The position numbers and the translations under genes are program-made. A stretch of 64,000 nucleotides of DNA from Lachnospiraceae bacterium. Its GTDB lineage: Bacteria > Bacillota > Clostridia > Lachnospirales > Lachnospiraceae. The stretch is taken from the NCBI GenBank assembly GCA_910575775.1, contig CAJTEY010000004.1:62001-126000 (forward strand), in the 5' to 3' direction. Below are positions 7,099 to 14,730 of this stretch, piece by piece. The first letter of the stretch is position 1; each line of letters starts with the position of its first letter. The notes beneath the pieces were generated by a model. That model was not told the DNA's origin. It did not search any database and worked only from the letters and a program-made list of their open reading frames with translations.

Positions 7099-8787
7099 TT
7101 GAAATTTTAAATTCCACTTTTAGACAATTCAGTGGAATTTACCTCTGCATAAGTGGAGTTTACTCTTTCACATATCAGTGTTATACTCTCCATGCCCTCC
7201 TGACAGCAGTAGAAAGAGGTTCTCCATGAGTAAATACATACCAGGCAACCAGAAGCACCTTACCTTTGATGACCGTAAGTATATCGAAAAGTCTCTAAAC
7301 CAGGGGCTTTCCTTCAAAGAGATCGCCAAGTACCTGTGTAAAGACCCTACCACCATCTCAAAGGAGATCAGGGCCCACCGGCTCAGTGACTGGTATCATA
7401 AGGGCACTTTCTACAATGCCCATAACTTCTGTATCCACCGTTACCGCTGCAGGAAGACTAACGTATGCCGTAAGATCATCCTCTGTGATGTGAAATGTGC
7501 TTCCTGTCCTACCTGTAACCAGACCTGTCCCGATTTTGCCAAGGAACGCTGTGACCGCCTCGATAAAGCACCCTATGTCTGTAATGGATGTCCAAAAGCC
7601 ATAAACCACTGCACCATCGCCCACAAATACCGCTATGATGCTAAATTCGCTGACAGGAAGTACAGGGAACTCCTTACGGATTCCCGCTCCGGCATCAGTA
7701 TGACAAAGCATGAACTGCGGCAGAAGGATATGGTCATCTCCCCGCTCATCTCCCAGGGTCAGTCCCCTTACCAGATCGTAACAAACCACCCGGAACTGGA
7801 TATGTCCGTCAGGACTCTTTATACCTATCTGGATGAGGGGCTCTTTACCGCAAGGAATATCGACCTAAAACGCAAGGTAAAATTCAAACCTCGTAAGTGC
7901 CATAACACACAGATCAAAGACCGTGCCGTCTTTCAGGGAAGGATGTATACTGACTTTCAGGCGCTTTCCTCTGACCATTGGACGGAGATGGATACCGTTC
8001 ACTCCTCAAATGAGTCAAAAAAGGTACTCCTGACTTTCTTTTTAAAGCGGGAAAAACTCTTTCTGGCTTTCCTTATGAACCGTTGTACCAAAGGCGCTGT
8101 CCGTGCCGTATTCGACCGTCTGGAAAAGAAGATGGGCACTTATGATTTCCTGTGCCTTTTTCATACCCTCCTGACGGACAGGGGCTCTGAGTTTGGTGAT
8201 CCTGATACTCTGGAGGCAGGCATAAACGGCATAGAGAGGACTAACATCTATTACTGTGACCCCATGCGCAGCGGCCAGAAGGGCGGCGTTGAAAATGCCC
8301 ATACCATGCTCAGGATGGTACTGCCAAAAGGAACCAGTTTTGAATTCCTTACCCAGTGGGATGTGAACCTGATCGTAAACCACATCAATTCCACACCACG
8401 GGAAAGCCTTTCAGGAAAAACACCTTATGCAGCTGCACTGGAAGCATACGGTGAAGAAGTCCTGAAAGCACTTCAGCTTAGACCGGTCGACCCTGATGAA
8501 GTCAACCTGACGCCTAAGCTGATCAAATATAACCGTTAACAATCTTACAAAATCTGCTGTCAGGATGGAATTCAGACTTTCACATTTTTACCATGCTGCC
8601 GGTGGAATTTAGTCCGGCACACTAACTCTCCAGCGGTCTGTTTTCTATACCCTAAAACCAGATATTTTGTAAGAAGTTGTCTTGATTATAACAGAAACCG
8701 GGTGTTTTGACTCCTGGAAATCTCTATTTTCCTATAAATTTTAAACTGCAGTGGAATTTACTTCTGCACTGGAATTTAAAATTTCAA
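7099..8787 (+). mobile_element. IS30-family insertion sequence
   Basis: A 1.69-kb element bounded by 18-bp perfect inverted repeats, TTGAAATTTTAAATTCCA at 7099-7116 and its complement at 8770-8787. Just inside both ends lies a near-identical direct motif (CAGTGGAATTTAC, then C or T, then TCTGCA), plus further GTGGAATTTA-like copies, probably transposase-binding sites. It contains one intact transposase gene. It lies between the promoter of the KAP gene and palindrome copy 5, and does not interrupt a recognisable gene. Confidence 0.85.
7226..8539 (+). CDS. IS30-family transposase
   Basis: A 437-residue DDE transposase, the only clear plus-strand gene. It starts at the ATG at 7226 after AGAAAGAGG. 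The N-terminal HTH_38-type domain has LTFDDRKYIEKSL and KDPTTISKEIRAH. A Cys-rich segment (about residues 75-130, with repeated CxxC pairs) follows, as in a long-form clostridial branch of the family. The catalytic core shows WTEMDTV, LLTDRGSEF and KGGVENAHTMLR, which carry the three acidic residues. The C-terminal INSTPRESLSGKTPYAA segment is typical. The frame is intact, so the element may be active. Confidence 0.93.
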   Translation: MSKYIPGNQKHLTFDDRKYIEKSLNQGLSFKEIAKYLCKDPTTISKEIRAHRLSDWYHKGTFYNAHNFCIHRYRCRKTNVCRKIILCDVKCASCPTCNQTCPDFAKERCDRLDKAPYVCNGCPKAINHCTIAHKYRYDAKFADRKYRELLTDSRSGISMTKHELRQKDMVISPLISQGQSPYQIVTNHPELDMSVRTLYTYLDEGLFTARNIDLKRKVKFKPRKCHNTQIKDRAVFQGRMYTDFQALSSDHWTEMDTVHSSNESKKVLLTFFLKREKLFLAFLMNRCTKGAVRAVFDRLEKKMGTYDFLCLFHTLLTDRGSEFGDPDTLEAGINGIERTNIYYCDPMRSGQKGGVENAHTMLRMVLPKGTSFEFLTQWDVNLIVNHINSTPRESLSGKTPYAAALEAYGEEVLKALQLRPVDPDEVNLTPKLIKYNR

Positions 8788-8793
8788 GTCAGC

Positions 8794-8806
8794 ATTTTCT
8801 CTTCTT
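8794..8806. repeat. 13-bp direct repeat flanking the insertion sequence, right
   Basis: Second copy of ATTTTCTCTTCTT (first at 7080-7092), six bases outside the right terminal inverted repeat. Confidence 0.6.
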
Positions 8807-8817
8807 TCTATCTCACA

Positions 8818-8842
8818 ACTTGTGGTCACAATGTCCACAAGT
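8818..8842. repeat. 25-bp palindromic element, copy 5
   Basis: ACTTGTGG and CCACAAGT arms flank TCACAATGT. It directly follows the stop codon of the YodL-domain gene (8847). Confidence 0.9.
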
Positions 8843-8846
8843 TCCC

Positions 8847-9467
8847 TTACAATGACATTTCTTTCTGCTGTTTTCTCGTCGGGTGATCCTTCCCCACATC
8901 CGCCGATAAATTCTTGTACCCGGCAAGTTTTTCCTTAAGGGACTCTTTCCCTGCCACTCTGCCCTCTGACCGGGCACGGTCCGTTTCCTGCTCTTTTTCC
9001 CTCCTGTTCTCCAGCATACGGATAAAATGGGGCATTTCGGTATAACCCGTTGTATCGACATAATGCGCGGTGTTTTTCCCATCTTCCCGCAGCACCACGA
9101 TATCGCCCTTGGAGAGGGGATGTCCTGTGTAATCCCCCGGCTGATAGATATTAAATTTCTCAAAGAGAGCGTGCAGCGTATCTTCCTGTGTGTAGAGTCC
9201 GGCAGTCTTTGCTTTCAGTTCTGACAGGTCCCCTACATAGACCAGATCATAATTTTCCGGCTTAACCGCGACAGCCTCCGCATTTTCTTTGAGAATCCCC
9301 GCCTGCTTTAACGACCACGTCCCCTTAAAGCGCAGCCTGCTCAGTTCCGGATCGTCCCTTAACTGATAGATGCCGTATTTGTCGGCGCCGGATAAAAGCG
9401 CCGTCTCCTGCATCTGCTTTTCGTCCGCCATATCACTGTTTTCTGCTGCTCTTTGTTTTTCTGACAT
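8847..9467 (-). CDS. YodL-domain protein of the conjugative element
   Basis: A 206-residue hydrophilic protein. The central region (about residues 31-145) contains YGIYQLRDD, YDLVYVGDL, LFEKFNIYQPGDY, GDIVVLRED and YVDTTGY. This is the pattern of YodL-type domains found beside partition and replication genes on Firmicutes conjugative elements, often in larger antirestriction or LPD-containing proteins. The function of the domain is not established. The charged C-terminal 50 residues are Lys/Glu/Arg-rich. An AAGAAGG ribosome site precedes the ATG. It lies between direct repeat 9511-9566 upstream and palindrome copy 5 downstream. Confidence 0.7.
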   Translation of the reverse strand: MSEKQRAAENSDMADEKQMQETALLSGADKYGIYQLRDDPELSRLRFKGTWSLKQAGILKENAEAVAVKPENYDLVYVGDLSELKAKTAGLYTQEDTLHALFEKFNIYQPGDYTGHPLSKGDIVVLREDGKNTAHYVDTTGYTEMPHFIRMLENRREKEQETDRARSEGRVAGKESLKEKLAGYKNLSADVGKDHPTRKQQKEMSL

Positions 9468-9510
9468 AATAAAACCTTCTTTCTTCGATATTTTTCAAAT
9501 TTGTGTGTGA

Positions 9511-9566
9511 AACGAAAAAAGGCAGATACTTGACCGTTCTGGTTTCGTATCTGCCTTATCGCTGTG
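9511..9566. repeat. 56-bp direct repeat, right copy, with 11-bp hairpin (probable terminator)
   Basis: Second copy of the repeat at 3884-3939, with three differences. The hairpin arms AAGGCAGATAC (9519-9529) and GTATCTGCCTT (9547-9557) are followed on the minus strand by TTTTTTCG, a good intrinsic terminator or attenuator ahead of the YodL-domain gene. Confidence 0.85.
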
Positions 9567-9573
9567 AATCGTC

Positions 9574-9598
9574 ACTTGTGGTCACTGTGTCCACAAGT
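9574..9598. repeat. 25-bp palindromic element, copy 6
   Basis: ACTTGTGG and CCACAAGT arms flank TCACTGTGT, and the arms extend one further base on each side. It lies just after the stop of the 106-residue protein gene. Confidence 0.9.
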
Positions 9599-9609
9599 GG
9601 AATGTTTGG

Positions 9610-9930
9610 TTACAGTTCCTGCATCCCTCTATGTACCTGCCGTTTTCTATGGTTACCGCCGTCTGACAGGGCATTTCCCTGTTCTCTGGCAAGCCGTTCC
9701 TTCAGTGACGGGCGCGCCTGTTCTTTCTGGCGCTGCCATTCCTCTATCACTTTGGGAGATATTTTTTCGTATCCGGCAATGCGGTAGCCCTCCTCATACA
9801 TCTCCGCATAGCTGTCATAACCGTATTCACCTGCCCGCATTTCCAGATAGTCGGGCGCGGGAATCCTGCCGACATTGGTCTTAACGTCCGTATCCAGCCG
9901 TTCAAAAAGCGCCTGTCTGTTTTCCTCCAT
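9610..9930 (-). CDS. unknown 106-residue element protein
   Basis: A short hydrophilic protein beginning MEENRQALFE, preceded by GGGGGAG seven bases upstream of the ATG. It has a Tyr/Glu/Gly-rich centre (EYGYDSYAEMYEEGY) and a basic, Gln/Arg-rich C-terminus with no membrane segment or metal motif. I do not recognise a family. It lies between palindrome copies 6 and 7, downstream of the replication initiator gene, and is probably part of the same transcription unit. The ribosome site and the tight intergenic punctuation support it as a real gene. Confidence 0.6.
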   Translation of the reverse strand: MEENRQALFERLDTDVKTNVGRIPAPDYLEMRAGEYGYDSYAEMYEEGYRIAGYEKISPKVIEEWQRQKEQARPSLKERLAREQGNALSDGGNHRKRQVHRGMQEL

Positions 9931-9951
9931 ACACTCCCCCTTATCCTGTTT

Positions 9952-11097
9952 TCACTTGTGGCCACAATGTCCACAAGTGGTTATAATGCCTTTCTCCTCC
10001 CACCCGCCGCCATACATATCGTGGCTGACTTCCTGCTGGTAATAGTGTTTCATGGTTGCAGGAGCGTTAAAGAGAGCGGTCAGCAAGTATGCCTTGACGT
10101 TAGCGATCTTGACCGTGGTACTCTGCATACAGTCAATGACGTACTGCAGATGGAAACTGTTCAGCTTGAGGAATCTCTCCCTGACCATCTCACAGGGATA
10201 GGCTTCCCCGCCGATCCTGACGGTGCCATGCCTCATGCACACGGTCCCGCAGATCAGTTCGTACAACTCCTCGTAGAGTTCCCGGTCTAAACGGCTGTCA
10301 TCGCCCATGTAGGCATCGTAGTCAATGTTGTGTCTGATCTGCTCTATGTATCCGCGCTGCTCCCCATCCATCCCATCGCTCTCTGATGGATAGATGGAGT
10401 AATCTCTGCAGGTATTCTCTGCAGTATTCTCTGTATTCGTGTCTCCGTTTTGGGACAGAGGTGTATCCCGTTTGGGAGGGAGGGTGTATACCTGCGGGTA
10501 GGGAGCTGTATCCGAATCTGTAGGGTGCTGTGTCCCGTTTGGGATACCCCTCCCTCCGAAAATTTCCATAGGGGTGTCCGGTTTTGTAGGGAGTCTCCCT
10601 CCCGTTTTGTCACCAGCACCCGCCGGGCATGGCTTTGTCTGCCTGTCCACGCCCGGTTCTTCTTCCGGATAGGTCAATTCATACACTCTGGCGGGAATCA
10701 GTTCCACATACATGACGTTGTTGGAGATAAGCCCGTCTCCGTGAGATACTGTACGGAAATGGCGCTTTACTGCCTGCAGTTCTTCCAGCCTGTCTATGGC
10801 TGTCTTTACGGTTTTCTTTGACTCTCCGAACAGATCCGCATAGTATTGATAGCTCTGGCGCAGGATATCCTCGGAAAACCGCTTTCTCCACCCGGTGATC
10901 TGTCCCGTGTTCTGGTCACGCACTTCTGTCGGACGATACCAGTACACGATATCCGAAAGGATCGCGATCGCAAGCAGATAGGGCTTGCCGTTCTCTTTCA
11001 GCACTGTCTTATACCAGATGGTCGGGACGATGTTTCCCGTTATATTTATGGTTCCCATCGCGTCAACAATGGGATTGCCGCTGCTCAGATAACCCAT
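9952..11097 (-). CDS. replication initiator-like protein (DUF6017-type C-terminus)
   Basis: A 381-residue protein starting at the ATG at 11097, which overlaps the parB stop by one base (TGATG). The N-terminal ~120 residues contain TIWYKTVLKENGKPY, AIAILSDIVYWYRP and a winged-helix-like segment (FGESKKTVKTAIDRLEEL). This resembles replication initiator proteins of Firmicutes plasmids and conjugative elements. A Pro/Thr-rich linker follows, then a C-terminal region (LYELICGTVC, VIDCMQSTTVKIANVKAYLL) like DUF6017. The last six codons and the stop lie inside palindrome copy 7, giving the odd ending GHCGHK. Its position beside ParB and ParA supports a maintenance role. Confidence 0.72.
   Translation of the reverse strand: MGYLSSGNPIVDAMGTINITGNIVPTIWYKTVLKENGKPYLLAIAILSDIVYWYRPTEVRDQNTGQITGWRKRFSEDILRQSYQYYADLFGESKKTVKTAIDRLEELQAVKRHFRTVSHGDGLISNNVMYVELIPARVYELTYPEEEPGVDRQTKPCPAGAGDKTGGRLPTKPDTPMEIFGGRGIPNGTQHPTDSDTAPYPQVYTLPPKRDTPLSQNGDTNTENTAENTCRDYSIYPSESDGMDGEQRGYIEQIRHNIDYDAYMGDDSRLDRELYEELYELICGTVCMRHGTVRIGGEAYPCEMVRERFLKLNSFHLQYVIDCMQSTTVKIANVKAYLLTALFNAPATMKHYYQQEVSHDMYGGGWEEKGIITTCGHCGHK
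9954..9978. repeat. 25-bp palindromic element, copy 7
   Basis: ACTTGTGG and CCACAAGT arms flank CCACAATGT. This copy overlaps the 3' end of the replication initiator gene, so the palindrome encodes the end of that protein. Confidence 0.9.
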
Positions 11098-11978
11098 CAG
11101 CGCACCGCTCCTTCCCCTTTCCACTTCTCCAACAGCCCGATGATAACCTCCTCTATCTCCTCATTGCTGTAATCCTCCGGGAAGTAGCGGGTAATCTTGT
11201 CCGCTTTGAGGGTGACTTTACGCTCTTTCGGCTTTTCTTCGGAAAGGATCAGGCTTACCATTGCAGGTGTCAGCTCCCCAGTTTTCCCATACTCTTTCAG
11301 CTTTGCCGACTGTGCTGCATTTACGCCTGCACCTGCCTCTGCTATCAGCGAATGAACCCACCCCTGCGCCTCCTCCGCAAGAAAGGAAATATCCACGCCC
11401 TGCATGAACCCTAATTTCTTCCTGTCCACCAGATCGAGCAGTCCGTCTGACAGGCGTGACAGCCAGAGATACCTCTGGATTGTCTTAGCGCTCTCACCGG
11501 CATCCTCCCCCATCTCCTCAATGGTCTTGCCTCCTGCCTTTTTGCCCTGGTGTTTCAGGGCATCGTATTTCATCCGGTAGGCTTTCGCCTTTTCGCTGGG
11601 TAAGATATCCTCCCGCTGGATGTTGGAGTCCACCATGATGATCGTCGCCTCGTCATCCGTGTAATCCCGAACAACGAAGGGCATCGTCTCTTTTCCTGCC
11701 AGTTCCGATCCGTGTTTTCGGCGGTGTCCGGCTATGATCTCATAGCCGCCGCCCTTTCTCGGTCTTGCAATCCCCGGCACCAGAACACCGTGCTGTCTGA
11801 TGCTTTCTACCGTTTCTTCCATCTTTCCATCATCCAAAACCCGAAAAGGATGGTTTTTGAAGTTATGTAAACTACTTAAAGGTACTTCTATAATCTGTTC
11901 CCCTTCCGTCTCGCCAAACAAAGCATCATAACCGCCCAATTTGATTTTATCCGCAAGGTTTTTCCTCGTATTAGCCAT
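11097..11978 (-). CDS. parB: ParB/Spo0J-type partition protein
   Basis: A 293-residue ParB family protein. The ATG at 11978 overlaps the parA stop by eight bases and has GAGG upstream. The N-terminal ParB/Srx fold includes VPLSSLHNFKNHPFRV, the ARPRKGGGYEIIAGHRR box and the MVDSNIQRED segment. A central helix-turn-helix (about residues 130-175) lies around GESAKTIQRYLWLSRL. The C-terminus is charged (KKxx-type) and may dimerise. In the family, ParB loads on parS sites and spreads, working with ParA to segregate DNA. The parS site is not known here, but the local palindromes are candidates. It is part of a tightly coupled parA-parB-rep operon. Confidence 0.9.
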   Translation of the reverse strand: MANTRKNLADKIKLGGYDALFGETEGEQIIEVPLSSLHNFKNHPFRVLDDGKMEETVESIRQHGVLVPGIARPRKGGGYEIIAGHRRKHGSELAGKETMPFVVRDYTDDEATIIMVDSNIQREDILPSEKAKAYRMKYDALKHQGKKAGGKTIEEMGEDAGESAKTIQRYLWLSRLSDGLLDLVDRKKLGFMQGVDISFLAEEAQGWVHSLIAEAGAGVNAAQSAKLKEYGKTGELTPAMVSLILSEEKPKERKVTLKADKITRYFPEDYSNEEIEEVIIGLLEKWKGEGAVR

Positions 11979-12753
11979 TAGCAAGCACCTCCTCTGTCAG
12001 CCTTTCGTAAGCAGCGGCTACTTTACCCTTCGGATCGTGTGTATAAATGCTGATCCCTGCCGCCGAGACTTCCGCCGCCCTGACAGAAATGGGGATGGTA
12101 CTGTCATAGATTCTCACTTTATCGCCATAGTTTTCGATCAGAAGGCCGCTGATCTCTCTGGCGTAGGTTGTCCGACTGTCCACCATCGTCATTAAAATAC
12201 CCTCTATCTCCAGTTTCGGGTTAATCTGGCGCTTTACCTTGCCGATCGTCCTGATAAGCTGCTCCAGTCCTTTGAGTGACAGATATGCCGCCTGCACGGG
12301 TATCAGCACCGAATCGGCACAGGCGAGGGCATTGATCGTTATCATGCCAAGCGACGGGGTACAGTCAATCAAAATATAGTCATACTCCGCCGATACGAGA
12401 GACACATACGCCCGCAGCACGGTCTCCCGGCTCATGATGTTCACTAACGACACTTCTATGCCAGACAGTTCTATGTTCGCGGGGAGCAGGTCAACGCCCT
12501 CCTTGTGGTGCAGTATCCCTTCGGACGGTTCCGGGTAATCCTCATTCACGATCCGCTCCATGATTGTCGCAAGCGTCACCTCCAGCCTGTCCGGTTCCGT
12601 ATATCCCAGACTCGCCGTAAGGCTGCCCTGCGCGTCTGCGTCAATCAAAAGCACTCTTTTACCCCGTTTTGCCATTCCAATTCCTAAGTTCCCTGTTGTG
12701 GTGGTCTTGCCCACTCCACCTTTCTGATTTGCGATTGCAATCACTTTACACAT
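11971..12753 (-). CDS. parA: ParA-type partition ATPase
   Basis: A 260-residue Walker-type ATPase. The deviant Walker A motif KGGVGKTTT is at 11-19, the YILIDCTPSLG Walker B-like segment at about 127-137, and the SVLIPVQAAYLSLKGLEQL switch region follows. The length matches the short, Soj-like ParA class without an N-terminal DNA-binding extension. The ribosome site GGAGG lies 7 bases before the ATG. ParA forms ATP-dependent dimers on DNA and drives partition with ParB, whose start overlaps this gene's end. In an integrated element the pair stabilises any excised circular form. Confidence 0.95.
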   Translation of the reverse strand: MCKVIAIANQKGGVGKTTTTGNLGIGMAKRGKRVLLIDADAQGSLTASLGYTEPDRLEVTLATIMERIVNEDYPEPSEGILHHKEGVDLLPANIELSGIEVSLVNIMSRETVLRAYVSLVSAEYDYILIDCTPSLGMITINALACADSVLIPVQAAYLSLKGLEQLIRTIGKVKRQINPKLEIEGILMTMVDSRTTYAREISGLLIENYGDKVRIYDSTIPISVRAAEVSAAGISIYTHDPKGKVAAAYERLTEEVLANG

Positions 12754-12768
12754 GGTTTTTCCTCCGAT

Positions 12769-12951
12769 TTAGTTTGACTTTTGTTTGATATTGGCTTTCT
12801 GTACTTCCACATATGCCCTATAAAATCTGTCAGTACCCTTGTTTGGATACATCTCCGAGACTTCCGTCACAGCTACCTTTCGCTGCCTGCGCAAAAGCCT
12901 CTCAAACCACTTAATATCATTCTTCGTTCCCATCAGTCGAATTTTCAGCAC
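12769..12951 (-). CDS. DUF3970-like small protein
   Basis: A 60-residue protein beginning at a GTG at 12951 with AGGAGG four bases upstream. The sequence MLKIRLMGTKNDIKWFERLL followed by a basic stretch and a VYVEV-like strand (here RAYVEVQK) resembles the DUF3970 family of conjugative elements. Its start overlaps the end of the DUF6075 gene by 35 bases and it lies just before parA, so it is in the same operon. The function is unknown. Confidence 0.7.
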   Translation of the reverse strand: MLKIRLMGTKNDIKWFERLLRRQRKVAVTEVSEMYPNKGTDRFYRAYVEVQKANIKQKSN

Positions 12952-13435
12952 GTTTCCTCCTCATTCCCGCAAGAATCTCCTCCATAGACTTCTGTTTGTG
13001 GCAGTATTCCGGATAGCGGAGCTTAATGCCCTGCCAGAAGTACATCGCATAGCTGCAGTTAAAAATATCGCTTACGGAATATCTTCTGCACTCCCGCATC
13101 TGCCCAGCCCTGCTTTTATAATCATTGGCACTTGGCGTTGTGTCTGTGTATAGGTTAAATGCTAACCTTATCACATTTACACTACCGCTTGTCTGCCAGC
13201 CTTGATAAAGACACTCCCTTTTGATATTTCCTGTCCCAATATCATAAATCTGGTCAAAATCATTTCTTGTGTCCTCCGAAATACCAAGAATATAGATCAA
13301 AGCCTTATGATAGCAGTCCTGACATCTCGCCTGTTCCAGTTTCTCATAGTAAAACTTCTCATGTTCCTCATCCGCAAAAACCATGTGTGTGTTGTCGGCG
13401 CTCTGCGTCTCTGCTCTTAACGCTGTGTTGTTCAT
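12917..13435 (-). CDS. DUF6075-like protein
   Basis: A 172-residue protein starting MNNTALRAET with GAGGAAAG upstream. The signature FADEEHEKFYYEKL, the CQDCYHKALIYILGIS segment and the conserved later region around RAGQMRECRRYSVSDIF, CSYAMYFWQGIKLRYPEYC match DUF6075 proteins of Firmicutes mobile elements. It contains several cysteines and no membrane segment. It is the first gene of the element next to the chromosomal tsf terminator and is preceded by an operator-like repeat array. The function is unknown; its position suggests early maintenance or regulation. Confidence 0.75.
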   Translation of the reverse strand: MNNTALRAETQSADNTHMVFADEEHEKFYYEKLEQARCQDCYHKALIYILGISEDTRNDFDQIYDIGTGNIKRECLYQGWQTSGSVNVIRLAFNLYTDTTPSANDYKSRAGQMRECRRYSVSDIFNCSYAMYFWQGIKLRYPEYCHKQKSMEEILAGMRRKRAENSTDGNEE

Positions 13436-13490
13436 TTTCTTTCCTCCTTATGGATTTCATTAAAAAGATGAGAAATGGTTTTAAGGAAAC

Positions 13491-13564
13491 ACTATAATTG
13501 AGTAAACTTCGCCGAAGATTGTGAACACTCATTTTACTCAACATCGCACTTGAGTAATACTCAA
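13491..13564 (-). promoter_or_regulatory. operator-like TTGAGTAA array and probable promoter of the maintenance operon
   Basis: Upstream of the DUF6075 gene, TTGAGTAAA (13498-13506) and TTTACTCAA (13533-13541) form a perfect 9-bp inverted repeat. A third palindrome, TTGAGTAATACTCAA, lies at 13550-13564. A TATAGT -10 candidate is at 13491-13496, but no good -35 is seen. The TTGAGTAA half-site therefore occurs four times, as expected for cooperative binding of a dimeric regulator controlling the DUF6075-DUF3970-parA-parB-rep operon. Confidence 0.6.
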
Positions 13565-13636
13565 CTTGAAGTGATTTTAGACGATTTCAGACGGTAAAAG
13601 GCGGTATTTCTGTCTTTCCTTCTTAGATAACAAAAA

Positions 13637-13693
13637 GGCTCTGAAATCCTCATAATCACTTGAATAATAAGCAATTACAAGGCTTTCAGAGCC
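13637..13693 (-). terminator. intrinsic terminator of rpsB-tsf
   Basis: Perfect 10-bp stem GGCTCTGAAA (13637-13646) with TTTCAGAGCC (13684-13693), followed on the minus strand by TTTTTG. On the plus strand it is followed by a T-rich stretch, so it may stop transcription from both sides, separating the chromosome from the element. Confidence 0.8.
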
Positions 13694-13730
13694 TCATCAT
13701 TTTTTACATTATTTCAGATGCAAACTTCGC

Positions 13731-14666
13731 TTACATGCCCATCTGCTTCGCCACTTCCTCCGCGAAGTTCTCCTCCTTCTTCTCCAGACCCTCTCCGGTC
13801 TCGAAGCGGACGAATCTCTTCACGGAAAGGTTCGCGCTATTCTCCTTCGCCACCTGCTCCAGATACTTCGCAACGCTCTGCTTGCCATCCTCAGCCTTCA
13901 CATAGATCTGCTCTAAGAGGCATACCTCTTTCAGTTCTTTGTTCAGACGACCGTTTACCGCACCCTCGATTACCTTCTCGGGTTTGCCTTCCATCTTGGG
14001 ATCGTTCTTGATCTGCTCCGCGATGATCTCCTTCTCGTGCGCCTTGAACTCCTCGGAAACCTCGTCGGTGGACACATACTTCGGATAGAGAGCCGCCACC
14101 TGCATCGCGATGTTCGTGAGGGCTTCTTTCACTGCGTCGTTCACTACATCCGTAGCCGCCTCAACGATAACGCCGATTCTGCCGCCGCCGTGCACATAGG
14201 TCACTGCACAGCCGTCCGCTGCCACTACCTTCTCAAATCTTCTGATGCTTAAGTTCTCACCGATCACGGCAACCTTATCTACCAGCGCATCCTTCACGGT
14301 CTTGGACTCATCCAGATGCCACTTCTCGCCTAAGAATGCGTCCAGATCAGCCGCATCGGACTCTACCGCCTGCTTTGCTACCGCTTCCACATACTCCTGG
14401 AAATCTGCGTTCTTTGCCACGAAATCGGTCTCGGAATTTACTTCTACAACCGCTGCTGTCTTCTCATCCTTAACTGCCACACGGCAAAGACCCTCAGCCG
14501 CGATTCTTCCTGCCTTCTTCTCCGCCTTCGCCTGACCGTTCTTTCTCAGATACTCTACCGCTGCATCCATGTCGCCGTCCGTCTCGTTCAGAGCCTTCTT
14601 GCAGTCCATCATACCCGCACCGGTCATTTCTCTCAACTCTTTTACCATTGCTGCTGTAATAGCCAT
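13731..14666 (-). CDS. tsf: translation elongation factor Ts
   Basis: EF-Ts, 311 residues, the nucleotide exchange factor for EF-Tu. The N-terminal UBA-like segment (VKELREMTGAGMMDCKKAL) and the following AVEYLRKNG are diagnostic, as are AAVVEVNSETDFVAKN and the VAALYPKYVS region. AGGAGG lies 8 bases before the ATG. It follows rpsB with a 64-base gap, the universal rpsB-tsf arrangement, and ends before a strong terminator. The conjugative element lies directly downstream, where pyrH and frr would be expected by comparison with Bacillus. Confidence 0.98.
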   Translation of the reverse strand: MAITAAMVKELREMTGAGMMDCKKALNETDGDMDAAVEYLRKNGQAKAEKKAGRIAAEGLCRVAVKDEKTAAVVEVNSETDFVAKNADFQEYVEAVAKQAVESDAADLDAFLGEKWHLDESKTVKDALVDKVAVIGENLSIRRFEKVVAADGCAVTYVHGGGRIGVIVEAATDVVNDAVKEALTNIAMQVAALYPKYVSTDEVSEEFKAHEKEIIAEQIKNDPKMEGKPEKVIEGAVNGRLNKELKEVCLLEQIYVKAEDGKQSVAKYLEQVAKENSANLSVKRFVRFETGEGLEKKEENFAEEVAKQMGM

Positions 14667-14730
14667 CTATTTTCCCTCCTGAATTATCTGTGCCATTTTC
14701 GCCCAGCCTGTACACCCGCCGGCTGTACGC

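Noticed and set aside
8540-8769. Additional gene at the right end of the insertion sequence
   Set aside because: The stretch holds only subterminal repeat motifs and no open frame with a ribosome site.
194-9978. CRISPR array from the seven short palindromes
   Set aside because: Spacing between copies is hundreds to thousands of bases, genes lie between them, and no cas genes are present.
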